In this document: positions 35,909 to 43,905 of the stretch, one piece after another
How the letters are laid out: each line of letters opens with the position of its first letter
Position numbering within the stretch: position 1 is the stretch's first letter
Assembly (NCBI GenBank): GCA_041690355.1
Contig: JAWLHK010000005.1
Coordinates: forward strand, 1-64,000
DNA length: 64,000 nucleotides
Reading direction: 5' to 3'
From: JAWLHK01 sp041690355 [NCBI: bacterium]
Lineage (GTDB): Bacteria > J088 > JAWLBW01
The notes under the pieces: generated by a model
What the model saw: only the letters and a program-made list of their open reading frames with translations
What the model was told of the DNA's origin: nothing
Databases searched by the model: none
Made by a program: the position numbers and the translations under genes

Positions 35909-36612
35909 CTGCCGATCGCCCATCGCGCACCGGCCGTCTGCGCGCGTGGCTGCGCACGACCGCCGTCGCGCTTTTTCTGTTCGGCCTGCTCACTGCCGTG
36001 GTTCCCGTCTGGCTGCTGCGCTGGATCAATCCCCCGATTACGGCCTTCATGGCGGCGCGCCAGATCGAGATCTGGCTTGACGACAAGGAGTCGGGCTGGA
36101 TTGAAAAAGAATGGGTCTACCTGGACGAGATGGCGCGCCCGGCACAGCTCGCCGTCATGGCGTCGGAGGATCAGCTCTTTCTGGAGCACTTCGGCTTCGA
36201 CGTGGGGGCCCTGCTCGACGCCGTCGGCGACCGGGTGAAGGGAAAACGGCTGCGGGGCGCAAGCACCATCTCGCAGCAGGTCGCCAAGAATCTGTTTCTG
36301 TGGAACGGCAGAAGCTTCATGCGCAAAGGGCTCGAAGCCTGGTTCACGATCTGGATCGAGCTCTTCTGGTCCAAAGAGCGGATACTCGAGGTCTACCTGA
36401 ACAGCGCGCAGTTCGGACCGCGCACCTTCGGCATCGAGGCGGCCGCGCAACGCTACTTCCGGAAATCCGCACGTCAGCTGACACGGCGCGAAGCCGCGCT
36501 GCTCGCCGCCAGCCTGCCGAACCCGGCCCGCTTCAGGGTCGACCGGCCTTCGCCCTACATGCAGCGGCGTGCGCGCTGGATCGAGCGACAGATGCAGCGT
36601 CTGGAACGTTGA
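35905..36612 (+). CDS. mtgA: Monofunctional biosynthetic peptidoglycan transglycosylase
   Basis: The GTG start at 35905 gives 235 aa. One N-terminal membrane helix is followed by a GT51 domain. Catalytic motifs are ASEDQLFLEHFGFD (first Glu), GASTISQQVAKNLFL and EVYLNSAQFGPRTFGIEAAA. It polymerises lipid II glycan strands at the periplasmic face without a transpeptidase domain. The length matches MtgA. Confidence 0.95.
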   Translation: MTADRPSRTGRLRAWLRTTAVALFLFGLLTAVVPVWLLRWINPPITAFMAARQIEIWLDDKESGWIEKEWVYLDEMARPAQLAVMASEDQLFLEHFGFDVGALLDAVGDRVKGKRLRGASTISQQVAKNLFLWNGRSFMRKGLEAWFTIWIELFWSKERILEVYLNSAQFGPRTFGIEAAAQRYFRKSARQLTRREAALLAASLPNPARFRVDRPSPYMQRRARWIERQMQRLER

Positions 36613-36621
36613 CGAAAAAAA

Positions 36622-36645
36622 GCGGAGCCGAAGCTCCGCCTTTCC
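36622..36645 (+). terminator. Terminator of the mtgA unit
   Basis: The hairpin GCGGAGC-CGAA-GCTCCGC is preceded by seven As and followed by CTTTCCC. The As would give a T-run on the opposite strand, so it may work in both directions. Confidence 0.65.
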
Positions 36646-36970
36646 CTCCCTGCCACTCAAGGCCCATCCATTTCGCGTGCCTTCATGAAACCACGCCGAA
36701 GGGCTCCTGTCTGTGAGGCCGATCACAACCGCCGTTTCTTTCGACCGATGTGCCGGACGGCCTCCCGATAAGCGCAACGTGCATCTCCCAGCGAATTACG
36801 GTGAAAATCCGCTCGCCGAGCGCCACGCGAGAGTTCCGGACGCATTCCGCCGCGGGGCGCCGCGCCGGCAAGCGCGCCCTTCGCCCGGTTCGCCAACCCC
36901 CGTCCCGACGGGGTATTCTGAAAGGACAGCCGCGGACCCCGTGGTCCGCCGTTTTCGGACGAGGATTCTC
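36646..36970. other. Spacer of about 325 bp upstream of the monooxygenase, no gene seen
   Basis: No coding sequence or RNA gene is recognised. A small hairpin CCCCCGTCCCGACGGGG lies near 36896-36912, just upstream of the monooxygenase start. Confidence 0.45.
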
Positions 36971-38449
36971 ATGACGACCCAGCATTTCGACGTGGTCATC
37001 GTCGGCGCCGGCATCTCGGGCATCGGCGCGGGCTACTACCTGAACACGATGGCGCCGAAGAAGACCTATACGATCCTCGAGCGGCGCAGCCGCATCGGCG
37101 GCACCTGGGACCTCTTTCGCTACCCCGGCATCCGTTCGGATTCGGACATGTATACGTTCGGATTCGCCTTCAAGCCCTGGACGAATCCGAAGACGCTGTC
37201 CGACGGCGAAGCCATCCGGGAATACCTGGTCGAGACGGCGCGCGAATTCGACATCGAGCGGCACATCCGCTTCGGCATCCGCGTCGAGCGTGCCGCCTGG
37301 TCCTCCCAGACCGCCACGTGGACCGTGGACGCGCGCAGCGAAGCGAACGGCGAGCCCCTGCGCTTCACCTGCAACTTTCTCATCGGGGGCACCGGCTACT
37401 ACGACTACGATCAGGGATTCACGCCGGAGTTTCCCGGCCGCGACTCCTTCGGCGGGCAGATCATCCACCCGCAGCACTGGCCCGAAGATCTCGACTACGC
37501 CGGCAAGCGCATCGTGGTCATCGGCAGCGGTGCGACGGCCATCACGCTGATCCCCAACCTGGCGCAGAAGGCGGCGCACGTCACCATGCTCCAGCGCTCG
37601 CCGACCTATGTCATGAGCCTCCCCGAGCGGGATCGCATCCTCAATGCGCTGCAGGGCGTATTGCCGAAGAAGGTCCACTACGCGTTCGCCCGCGCGCGCA
37701 ACGTAAGCCTTCAGCTGTTCATGTATCGTCTCAGCCGGTCGCGACCCCATCTGGTGAAGAACTTCCTGCGCGGCCAGCTCCGCAGGCAGCTGGGCGCCGA
37801 TTTCGACCTCAAGCATTTCTCACCGCACTACAACCCATGGGACGAGCGGCTCTGCGTGGTTCCCGACGGCGACCTGTTCAAGGCCATCCGCGCCGGAAAG
37901 GCGTCTGTGGTCACCGATGAAATCGAGACCTTCACCGAGAAGGGTCTCCGCCTGAAGTCGGGCGTAGAGCTTGACGCCGACATCATCGTGACGGCCACCG
38001 GACTCAACGTGAAGATCCTGGGCGGCATCGAGGTCGAAGTCGACGGCGAGCCGTTCACGATGGCCGACCGCTACGCCTACAAAGCGCTCCTCTTCCAGGA
38101 TCTGCCCAACTTCGCCATGATGTTCGGCTACCCGAACATGTCGTGGACGATGAAGGTCGACATCTCGGGCCATTACATCGCGCGCCTGCTCAACCACATG
38201 GATGCGCGGGGATACAGGCAGGTGATTCCGCGGAACGTGGACACCGGCATGAAACCGCTGCCGTTCATGGATCTGCAGTCGGGCTACATCAAGCGCGCCG
38301 CCGCGCTGTTGCCGAACCAGGGTGATCGCTTCCCCTGGCGCCTCTACAACAACTACTGGCTCGACCTCCTCACGCTGCGCTTCACGAAGCTCGACGACGG
38401 CATTCTGGAGTTCAGGCAAGCCCCGAGCGCCAAGGGCCAGGCGATCTGA
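36971..38449 (+). CDS. Flavin monooxygenase of the Baeyer-Villiger type
   Basis: The start ATG 36971 after GAGG gives 492 aa. It has the FAD motif GAGISGIGAGYYL, the substrate-loop region WDLFRYPGIRSDSDMY, the BVMO/FMO fingerprint FGGQIIHPQHWPE and a second Rossmann motif GSGATAITLIPNLA. BVMOs insert oxygen next to a ketone using NADPH, making esters or lactones from cyclic, steroid or long-chain ketones. The absence of extra N- or C-terminal domains fits small type I BVMOs. Substrate unknown. Confidence 0.92.
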   Translation: MTTQHFDVVIVGAGISGIGAGYYLNTMAPKKTYTILERRSRIGGTWDLFRYPGIRSDSDMYTFGFAFKPWTNPKTLSDGEAIREYLVETAREFDIERHIRFGIRVERAAWSSQTATWTVDARSEANGEPLRFTCNFLIGGTGYYDYDQGFTPEFPGRDSFGGQIIHPQHWPEDLDYAGKRIVVIGSGATAITLIPNLAQKAAHVTMLQRSPTYVMSLPERDRILNALQGVLPKKVHYAFARARNVSLQLFMYRLSRSRPHLVKNFLRGQLRRQLGADFDLKHFSPHYNPWDERLCVVPDGDLFKAIRAGKASVVTDEIETFTEKGLRLKSGVELDADIIVTATGLNVKILGGIEVEVDGEPFTMADRYAYKALLFQDLPNFAMMFGYPNMSWTMKVDISGHYIARLLNHMDARGYRQVIPRNVDTGMKPLPFMDLQSGYIKRAAALLPNQGDRFPWRLYNNYWLDLLTLRFTKLDDGILEFRQAPSAKGQAI

Positions 38450-38470
38450 CGGTTCGCAACCGGCCGGAAT

Positions 38471-39070
38471 TCACAGCGGAAACCGGGCGGTCGCCTCGAC
38501 GGTGCGCCCCGGTTCCCCTTTTCCTTCGGCGAACAGACGATTCGCGAGGGGGATGCGCAACGGTACGCGGAAGCGGACCCGCACTTCGCTGACTCCCGGA
38601 CGGTCCGCCTGAATCGCCTCGCGGATGGCCTCCGGATCCGCAGGTTCCTGCAGGTCCTCTCCGTCGAGAAAGAACAGCCGGGCACGTACGGCGAGCGGAT
38701 TCCCGATCCCGGTGATCAGCGACAGCTCATCGGTGAGCCCCCCGCTTTCTGCCAACTGGGCCCACAGCAGGCCCCGGCCCGCAAAGCGAACGTTCGCGGG
38801 CAGCCCGATTTCCGCAGAAAGTTTCTCTTCGCCGGGGAGCGGCGGAAGCCAGGCGGCAACACTGAGGAATGCACTGCGGTTCGCGACCCCCTGCGCGTCG
38901 AGCGGGTGGACGGCCGCGGCGCGCGCGGCTTCCTGCGCGGCCTGGCGCGCCGCCAGCGTGCCGCCGATCAGCTCTGCCAGCTGCCAGGCGCCGAGCACGA
39001 GCACCAGTATCGGCGGCAGAATCAGGAGCGTCTCGACGAAGACGCTCCCCCGCTGATTCCTGCCCATCAT
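38471..39070 (-). CDS. TadE/TadG-like minor pseudopilin
   Basis: This 199-aa protein begins MMGRNQRGSVFVETLLILPP, a short basic leader, a Gly-Ser step and a TadE-type hydrophobic helix with the conserved Glu (about residue 13). Such proteins are minor components of Flp/Tad pili or related secretion assemblies. Its ATGA start overlaps the stop of the upstream gene. No tadA, tadB, tadC or flp gene is present nearby, so the partner machinery must lie elsewhere or the set has another role. Confidence 0.8.
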   Translation of the reverse strand: MMGRNQRGSVFVETLLILPPILVLVLGAWQLAELIGGTLAARQAAQEAARAAAVHPLDAQGVANRSAFLSVAAWLPPLPGEEKLSAEIGLPANVRFAGRGLLWAQLAESGGLTDELSLITGIGNPLAVRARLFFLDGEDLQEPADPEAIREAIQADRPGVSEVRVRFRVPLRIPLANRLFAEGKGEPGRTVEATARFPL

Positions 39071-40023
39071 GGAGCTCCCCCTTCGGCGGCCATCTCGACG
39101 AGCACGAAGCGCGCGCCCCCCTCCTCCACATCCTCGATCGAGAGCAGCAGCAGGTCGCGGTTGCGGCGCAGCAGGCGCGCGGCCGAGGTGGAATCCATAT
39201 GCGGATCGGGAACCCACCCGGCGCCGCCGAGCAGGGTGTCGAGGCGTTCGGCGAGCGCCCGAGCATCCAGGGCATGCGTGGCCACCACGAGGCCGCCGCG
39301 CCGCCCCCCCGGACGCGCACTTGCGGTGCGCACCGCGATGACGAGCGTGCAGCGGCTTTCGGGCGGGAGCGGATGGGCCACGGTTGCGCACCGCTCTTCC
39401 GCTCTCACCGGATCGCCGTCCATGAGCTCGAGCGCGCCGAGGTCTGCCGTGTGCATCCACGTCCACACCGTTCCCCTCCCGCCGGGGCCCGGGCGCAGCG
39501 AAAGCCAACGCCAGCCGAGCGCCGGCATGGCCTGCCCGATGGTCCGCATGTGCTCGCGCGCTTTCTCTTCGGGACACAACGGCGGCGCGGGGACCGGATG
39601 TTCAAGCGCGCGATGCAGCGAGCAGGCGGTGTCCCATGCCAGCAGAACGCCCGACACGCGCAGCTGCGCGCGCGCCCGTTCTGCAAGCACGTCGGCGCCC
39701 GCGTCAGCCGCGGCCTGCAGCGCCGCGGGATCCACGTCGCCGACCGTCAGGTGGAAGAGGACGGCGGCGTCTCCCTCCCGGTCTCGCCAGCGTGCCTGCA
39801 GGGTCGTTGGGAACGCTATGTTCCGGGCGGGCGGAAACAGGTGGGCGACGCCCTCGACGACCCGATCGATTTCTGCCGGCGCCGTGCCGCGCGCGAGCAC
39901 GACCCGGGCGCCGTTCACCTCGATCGCCGTCGTTCCCTCGATGGCGAACGGGAGGGCCGCCAGGGGGAACTCCTGCGGGGCGGCCGCGAGCAGCCAGGCC
40001 GCCATCAGTGCAGCAGCAGCCAT
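39067..40023 (-). CDS. Secreted hypothetical protein in the Tad-like operon
   Basis: This 318-aa protein has a short signal-like N-terminus (MAAAALMAAWLLAAAPQE). The body is mixed alpha/beta with two Cys (DTACSLHRA, PPLCPEE) and a C-terminal part rich in Arg and acidic residues. No domain was recognised. It overlaps the TadG-like gene by 19 bp and the TadE-like gene by 4 bp, so the three are made together; it is probably a periplasmic partner of the pseudopilins. Confidence 0.7.
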   Translation of the reverse strand: MAAAALMAAWLLAAAPQEFPLAALPFAIEGTTAIEVNGARVVLARGTAPAEIDRVVEGVAHLFPPARNIAFPTTLQARWRDREGDAAVLFHLTVGDVDPAALQAAADAGADVLAERARAQLRVSGVLLAWDTACSLHRALEHPVPAPPLCPEEKAREHMRTIGQAMPALGWRWLSLRPGPGGRGTVWTWMHTADLGALELMDGDPVRAEERCATVAHPLPPESRCTLVIAVRTASARPGGRRGGLVVATHALDARALAERLDTLLGGAGWVPDPHMDSTSAARLLRRNRDLLLLSIEDVEEGGARFVLVEMAAEGGAP

Positions 40024-41222
40024 GGCCGGTCCTCCTCCGGTTCCGAGCCGCCGTCATCCCCCGCCGCTTCTGCGCCGATGCCCAGGAGAAAGAGGCCAGG
40101 ATCAATCGGAACCAGCCGGGCCGCGAAATCGGGAACCACGAGGTTGCCGCCGTCGGGCTGCGCGGCGCTCATGACACGCGCCTGACTGAGCGCCATCGGC
40201 ATGCCGAGGAAATCGGCGAAATCGCCGCCGCAGTTCTTCTCCCCCTTGCACGTCAAGGCGACAACTCCGAGGTGGAAGCGTTCCGCATAGCCGGCCTGCA
40301 GGGCGTACGGATGGCGAAATCCGGCGATCTCCTCTCCGGTCGCCGGCCCCGAGGCGTCCGCCTCGCCTCCGGCTTCCTCGGGACCGGCGATCCAGTCCCG
40401 AACACGGTTCCCCATTTCCGCGCTGCCGCTTTCCGATGCCAACGGCAGAAAACCGTCGATTGCCTCGCGGCAGGCGGTTCCCTCGTCCTCTTCGCTTCCC
40501 TTTCCCTGGAAGAGCCGCGCGAGCAGGTTCCCGGGATTTCCCTTTGCGCCACCGCAGAGGATTCTGGTGAGGCTTTTTCCGGCCTTCTCGAGCTGCGTGA
40601 AGTCGACCGCGTCCAGTTGACCGCCGATCAGCTCGGCGAGCAGGCGGCGGTTGGCCGCCGGCGCCAGGTCGTATCCGCGTTCGGCCTGGAGCGGCGCCTC
40701 GAGGGAATAGCCGTCGCCCCCGGTTCCGGGGAGCGGCAGCGGCACGAGCACCCACTCGCCGGCCTCGAGGTCCTCGGTGGCCAGCGGGGCCTGCGCGGCC
40801 AGGAGCGGCAGGATGGGGAAGAGCGGCAGGACGGCGTCCTCCGTATCCGCCAGGGCGGCATTCAGGTCCTGCAGGTCATCGACGATGCGCAGGGTCTCCT
40901 GCAGCAGATCGATCCCCTCGGGAAGCGTGACCACGCCGGCCCCCAGGGCGACCGACCCGAGTCCCCCGACGGTGACCGTGCCGACTGCGAGGGCCTCGGT
41001 CGCGAGCAGGCCGTCGTGCAGCAATGCCGTCAGGTTCATCAGTTCGGCCTGGCTCACGGCCCCGGCGAGAACGGAAGCGTCGGCGATCTGGCGCCTTCGG
41101 TTGCGCTCGGCCATGCTGAGCGCGGTGCGCACGAGTCCGGTCAGGATGACGGCGAGCAGGAGCACGGCGGCGGCCAGCACAACGAGGGCCGAGCCGCGCG
41201 CATTGGCGGCGGGGTGACGCAT
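40005..41222 (-). CDS. TadG-like membrane-anchored protein
   Basis: This 405-aa protein begins MRHPAANARGSALVVLAAAV, a TadG/PilX-like leader and single hydrophobic helix, followed by a long extracytoplasmic region. The latter includes ADASVLAGAVSQAELMNL, typical of the helix after the anchor in Tad-type pseudopilins. Two pairs of Cys (CGGAKG, CREAID; CKGEKNC) could form disulfides. It is the first gene of a tightly overlapping three-gene operon. Confidence 0.75.
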   Translation of the reverse strand: MRHPAANARGSALVVLAAAVLLLAVILTGLVRTALSMAERNRRRQIADASVLAGAVSQAELMNLTALLHDGLLATEALAVGTVTVGGLGSVALGAGVVTLPEGIDLLQETLRIVDDLQDLNAALADTEDAVLPLFPILPLLAAQAPLATEDLEAGEWVLVPLPLPGTGGDGYSLEAPLQAERGYDLAPAANRRLLAELIGGQLDAVDFTQLEKAGKSLTRILCGGAKGNPGNLLARLFQGKGSEEDEGTACREAIDGFLPLASESGSAEMGNRVRDWIAGPEEAGGEADASGPATGEEIAGFRHPYALQAGYAERFHLGVVALTCKGEKNCGGDFADFLGMPMALSQARVMSAAQPDGGNLVVPDFAARLVPIDPGLFLLGIGAEAAGDDGGSEPEEDRPWLLLH

Positions 41223-41278
41223 GGTGCGCCCAGCTTTAGCATGGACGCGAAAAAAGAGTCAAGAAAAAAGCAGCAACA

Positions 41279-41373
41279 GCCTGTCGTCCCCCGTCACCCC
41301 CCCCCTGTCGTCCCCCGTGAGAGGGACCCAAACCTCGGTAAAGATCGTTTTTCCCAGCGTCCAGCGCCCAGCG
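41279..41373. repeat. Tandem hairpin repeats and a heptamer array upstream of the FHA gene
   Basis: CCTGTCGTCCCCCGTCACCC is followed by a second CCCCTGTCGTCCCCCGTGAG with AGGGACCC (41279-41333). Then come heptamers CCCAGCG, TCCAGCG, CCCAGCG (41353-41373). Confidence 0.7.
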
Positions 41374-41446
41374 CCCTCCCCACAGGAACACCACGCCCAA
41401 CGATTTTTCCGCTGGACTCGCGCCCGACCTGGTGTATGATCGCTCC

Positions 41447-41869
41447 ATGCAACACGGAACTCGACTCTACCGGACGTCCTCGCAGACGGTTCTCGCGGCG
41501 CCGGGCTACCTGATTGTCGTCCAGGGGCCCGCCATCGATACGGTGAACCGGCCCGGGCGGACCTACGAAATCGGCTCCCGGTGCAAGGTGGGACGCCTGC
41601 CCATGAACGATCTCGTCCTCGCCGACGACACCGTGAGCCGCGAACACTGCCTGTTTCAGGTCGTCAACGGCGCTTACCATGTTGAAGACCGCCAGAGCGC
41701 CAACGGCACCAAGGTCGACGGGCGCCCCTGCGGCGATACGCGGCTCGGCGCCTGCCATGACGTGCGCATCGGCGACTATCACTTTCTCTTCTGGCAGGGG
41801 ACTCTCAACGACCCCGCCCTGCAGCCGCAGCTGCGAGACCGGGGGGTGCGCATGCTGTCGCTGTTCTAG
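41447..41869 (+). CDS. FHA-domain protein
   Basis: This 140-aa protein has an FHA domain with GRLPMNDLVL (Gly-Arg), TVSREHC (Ser-Arg-x-His) and SANGTKVDG (Asn-Gly), all phosphothreonine-recognition residues. It has no other domain and would be a cytosolic adaptor binding phosphorylated partners. No Ser/Thr kinase gene lies in the window. A GTG five codons upstream is an alternative start. Confidence 0.9.
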   Translation: MQHGTRLYRTSSQTVLAAPGYLIVVQGPAIDTVNRPGRTYEIGSRCKVGRLPMNDLVLADDTVSREHCLFQVVNGAYHVEDRQSANGTKVDGRPCGDTRLGACHDVRIGDYHFLFWQGTLNDPALQPQLRDRGVRMLSLF

Positions 41870-41902
41870 CAGCCGGGATCAGGCCCGCGCGTGCCGCCGC
41901 CC

Positions 41903-42859
41903 TCAGTGCGGCCGTGACTCGGCGCCGCCCCCTTCAAGGCGGTATGCCAGATCGTGAACCGGCTTCTCTTCGAAGCAGTCGGTCTCGATCTGGACCGTCG
42001 CGAAGTACACCCCGAAGCGGGCGTCGAGCAGCCGGTAAACCTCGGTGAGATGGCGATCGTAGTCTTCGGTGGTCGGCGTGCGCACGTGCAGCGAGACCAC
42101 GTTCTTGCCGGCCGTCAGGCTCCAGGCATGCGCGTGGTGCACGTCTTTGACCCAGGGGAGCGCCTCGACGGCGTCCACGACGTCCTGCAGCGAGAGATCG
42201 CGGGGCACGGCGTCGAGCAGGATGCGGCTCGCATCGCGAATGATGCCCCAGGAAGCCCAGAACAGAACCAGCCCGAATGCCATGCCGAGGATCGGATCGA
42301 TGGCGTAGAATCCCGTGAACCGGATGACGAACGCCGCCACGATGATCAGCAGGCTGCCGACAAAGGTCTGAATGATATGCCAGTAGGCCCCCTTCAGATT
42401 CAGGTTGCCGCGTTGCCGCCGATAAAGTACCGCCAGAGAGACCGCCTCGGTGATCAGGCCCCCGGCGGCCGCCACGAGCATGGGCCCGGTGGGGATGTGC
42501 ATCGGATTCTGCAGGCGCTGCAGGCCCATCCAGAGGACGAGAAAGGCCATCCCCACCAGAAAGAACCCGTTCACGAGCGCGCCCAGAATCTCGGCCCGTA
42601 CGAGCCCGAACGATGCATATTCGGATGCGGGCCGGCGCGCATAATGGCTGGCGACCAGGGCGACCAGCACACCGCCGACGGCCGAGAAGGTGTGAAAGGC
42701 GTCGGAGAGCACGGCCACCGATCCGGTGTAGATGCCGATACTCAGTTCGATGAAGAAGTACACGCCGGTCATCCACCCGGCGATCTTGAGCGCCTTGCGA
42801 TCTCCCGTGGGCAGTGCGTGTCCGGCATGCCCGGCGCCGCCCGCCGCGCGACCGTTCAT
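41903..42859 (-). CDS. Cation diffusion facilitator-family transporter lacking canonical metal ligands
   Basis: This 318-aa protein has six predicted helices and a C-terminal cytoplasmic domain (about 215-318) ending in a His/Glu-containing tail. CDF zinc pumps carry HxxxD in TM2 and TM5. Here TM2 reads DAFHTFSA (His56, Ala60) and TM5 HIIQT (His161, Thr165), so both Asp ligands are missing. Overall fold and topology fit CzcD-type CDFs. It may move a different ion or act as a sensor. It is transcribed divergently from a K+ channel gene. Confidence 0.85.
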   Translation of the reverse strand: MNGRAAGGAGHAGHALPTGDRKALKIAGWMTGVYFFIELSIGIYTGSVAVLSDAFHTFSAVGGVLVALVASHYARRPASEYASFGLVRAEILGALVNGFFLVGMAFLVLWMGLQRLQNPMHIPTGPMLVAAAGGLITEAVSLAVLYRRQRGNLNLKGAYWHIIQTFVGSLLIIVAAFVIRFTGFYAIDPILGMAFGLVLFWASWGIIRDASRILLDAVPRDLSLQDVVDAVEALPWVKDVHHAHAWSLTAGKNVVSLHVRTPTTEDYDRHLTEVYRLLDARFGVYFATVQIETDCFEEKPVHDLAYRLEGGGAESRPH

Positions 42860-42970
42860 TTCGTCCGCTCCATCCTGTCAGCATGAATGAATCCGGCCGC
42901 GGGGGGAATGGCCCCCCCTTCCCTCGCCCGCCGCCGTAGCCTATAGTGCCGGCAGGATTGCCTGCTTCGC

Positions 42971-43852
42971 ATGGAGACGCTCAGCTTCCTGGCCGGCCTG
43001 GCGCTTATCGCGTTCGCGCTCGTGGATATCTTCCGCGAGGTCGTGCACCCGAACGACAGCGGCGCGGTGAGCAGCGCCTGGGGCGCCCTCACATGGAACC
43101 TGCTGCGCCCGATCTCGGGACGGGCGCTGAGCTCGGCCGGCCCGTTGACCATCGTCGCCTCCATCGTCACCTGGGTCTTTCTGCTCGTCGCCGGCTGGGC
43201 CTGCCTGATCTGGCCCGCGCTCCCCGAAGGCTATTCGTACGGGACCGGCATCCCGCAGCAACCTGCCTTTCTGGACGCGCTCTATCTCTCGCAGGTTACC
43301 CTGTTCACGCTCGGCTACGGCGACATCGTGCCCTCGGCGGGATATCTGCGCCTGGTGATGCCCCTCGAGGCCTTCGTGGGCTTCGGTGTCCTCAGCGCCG
43401 CAACCTCCTGGATTCTCTCGCTGTATCCGCCGTTATCTCGGCTGCACTTCGCCGCCCACGAACTTGCCGTCACCCGCAGGGCGAGCACCGAGGCCCGCAT
43501 CGGTCTCTCCGAACTTCACCCCCGGGCGCTGTCGCGGATGCTCGAGCGGATGACCGCCGGCCTGGTGGCCGTCCACAGCGACTTCACGCAGTTTCCGCTT
43601 CTTTACCGCTTCCGGTTTCTCAGCAACCGGTCGTCGCTGCCGGCCCAGCTCCCCTGGGCATACCGGGCCGTTCAGGAAATTCTGTCGCAGAACGTCGACG
43701 CCGATGTCCGGCTGCAGGCCGAACGGTTCCGCCGCGTCCTCGCCGATTTTGCCGAGACATTGGCGCCGCGACTGGGCGTGCAGACCGAACCCGCCACCGT
43801 CTTCGAGGCCTACGCGCGCGAGCATCTCGCGCGCGAGGCAACGGCGCACTAA
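42971..43852 (+). CDS. Two-helix potassium channel family protein
   Basis: This 293-aa protein has membrane helices near 1-20, 60-80 and 125-145, with the pore loop VTLFTLGYGDIVPSAGY containing the K+ filter GYGD. The C-terminal half (about 150-293) is helical and cytosolic but has no RCK motif. It should form a tetrameric K+ channel. Bacterial homologs of this kind are uncharacterised. Confidence 0.88.
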   Translation: METLSFLAGLALIAFALVDIFREVVHPNDSGAVSSAWGALTWNLLRPISGRALSSAGPLTIVASIVTWVFLLVAGWACLIWPALPEGYSYGTGIPQQPAFLDALYLSQVTLFTLGYGDIVPSAGYLRLVMPLEAFVGFGVLSAATSWILSLYPPLSRLHFAAHELAVTRRASTEARIGLSELHPRALSRMLERMTAGLVAVHSDFTQFPLLYRFRFLSNRSSLPAQLPWAYRAVQEILSQNVDADVRLQAERFRRVLADFAETLAPRLGVQTEPATVFEAYAREHLAREATAH

Positions 43853-43880
43853 AAAAAAGAGGACCCGCTCGCGCGGGTCC
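43853..43880 (-). terminator. Terminator of the large lipoprotein/FadL operon
   Basis: Read on the minus strand, GGACCCGC-GCGA-GCGGGTCC is followed by TC and eight Ts. It lies 26 bp after the lipoprotein stop and abuts the end of the convergent K+ channel gene. Confidence 0.9.
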
Positions 43881-43905
43881 CCCGGGAAGTGAAAGGACGG
43901 TCGGC

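Noticed and set aside
36646-36970. tRNA or small RNA gene
   Set aside because: The GGTTCG-like string near 36888 has no matching acceptor, D or anticodon stems.
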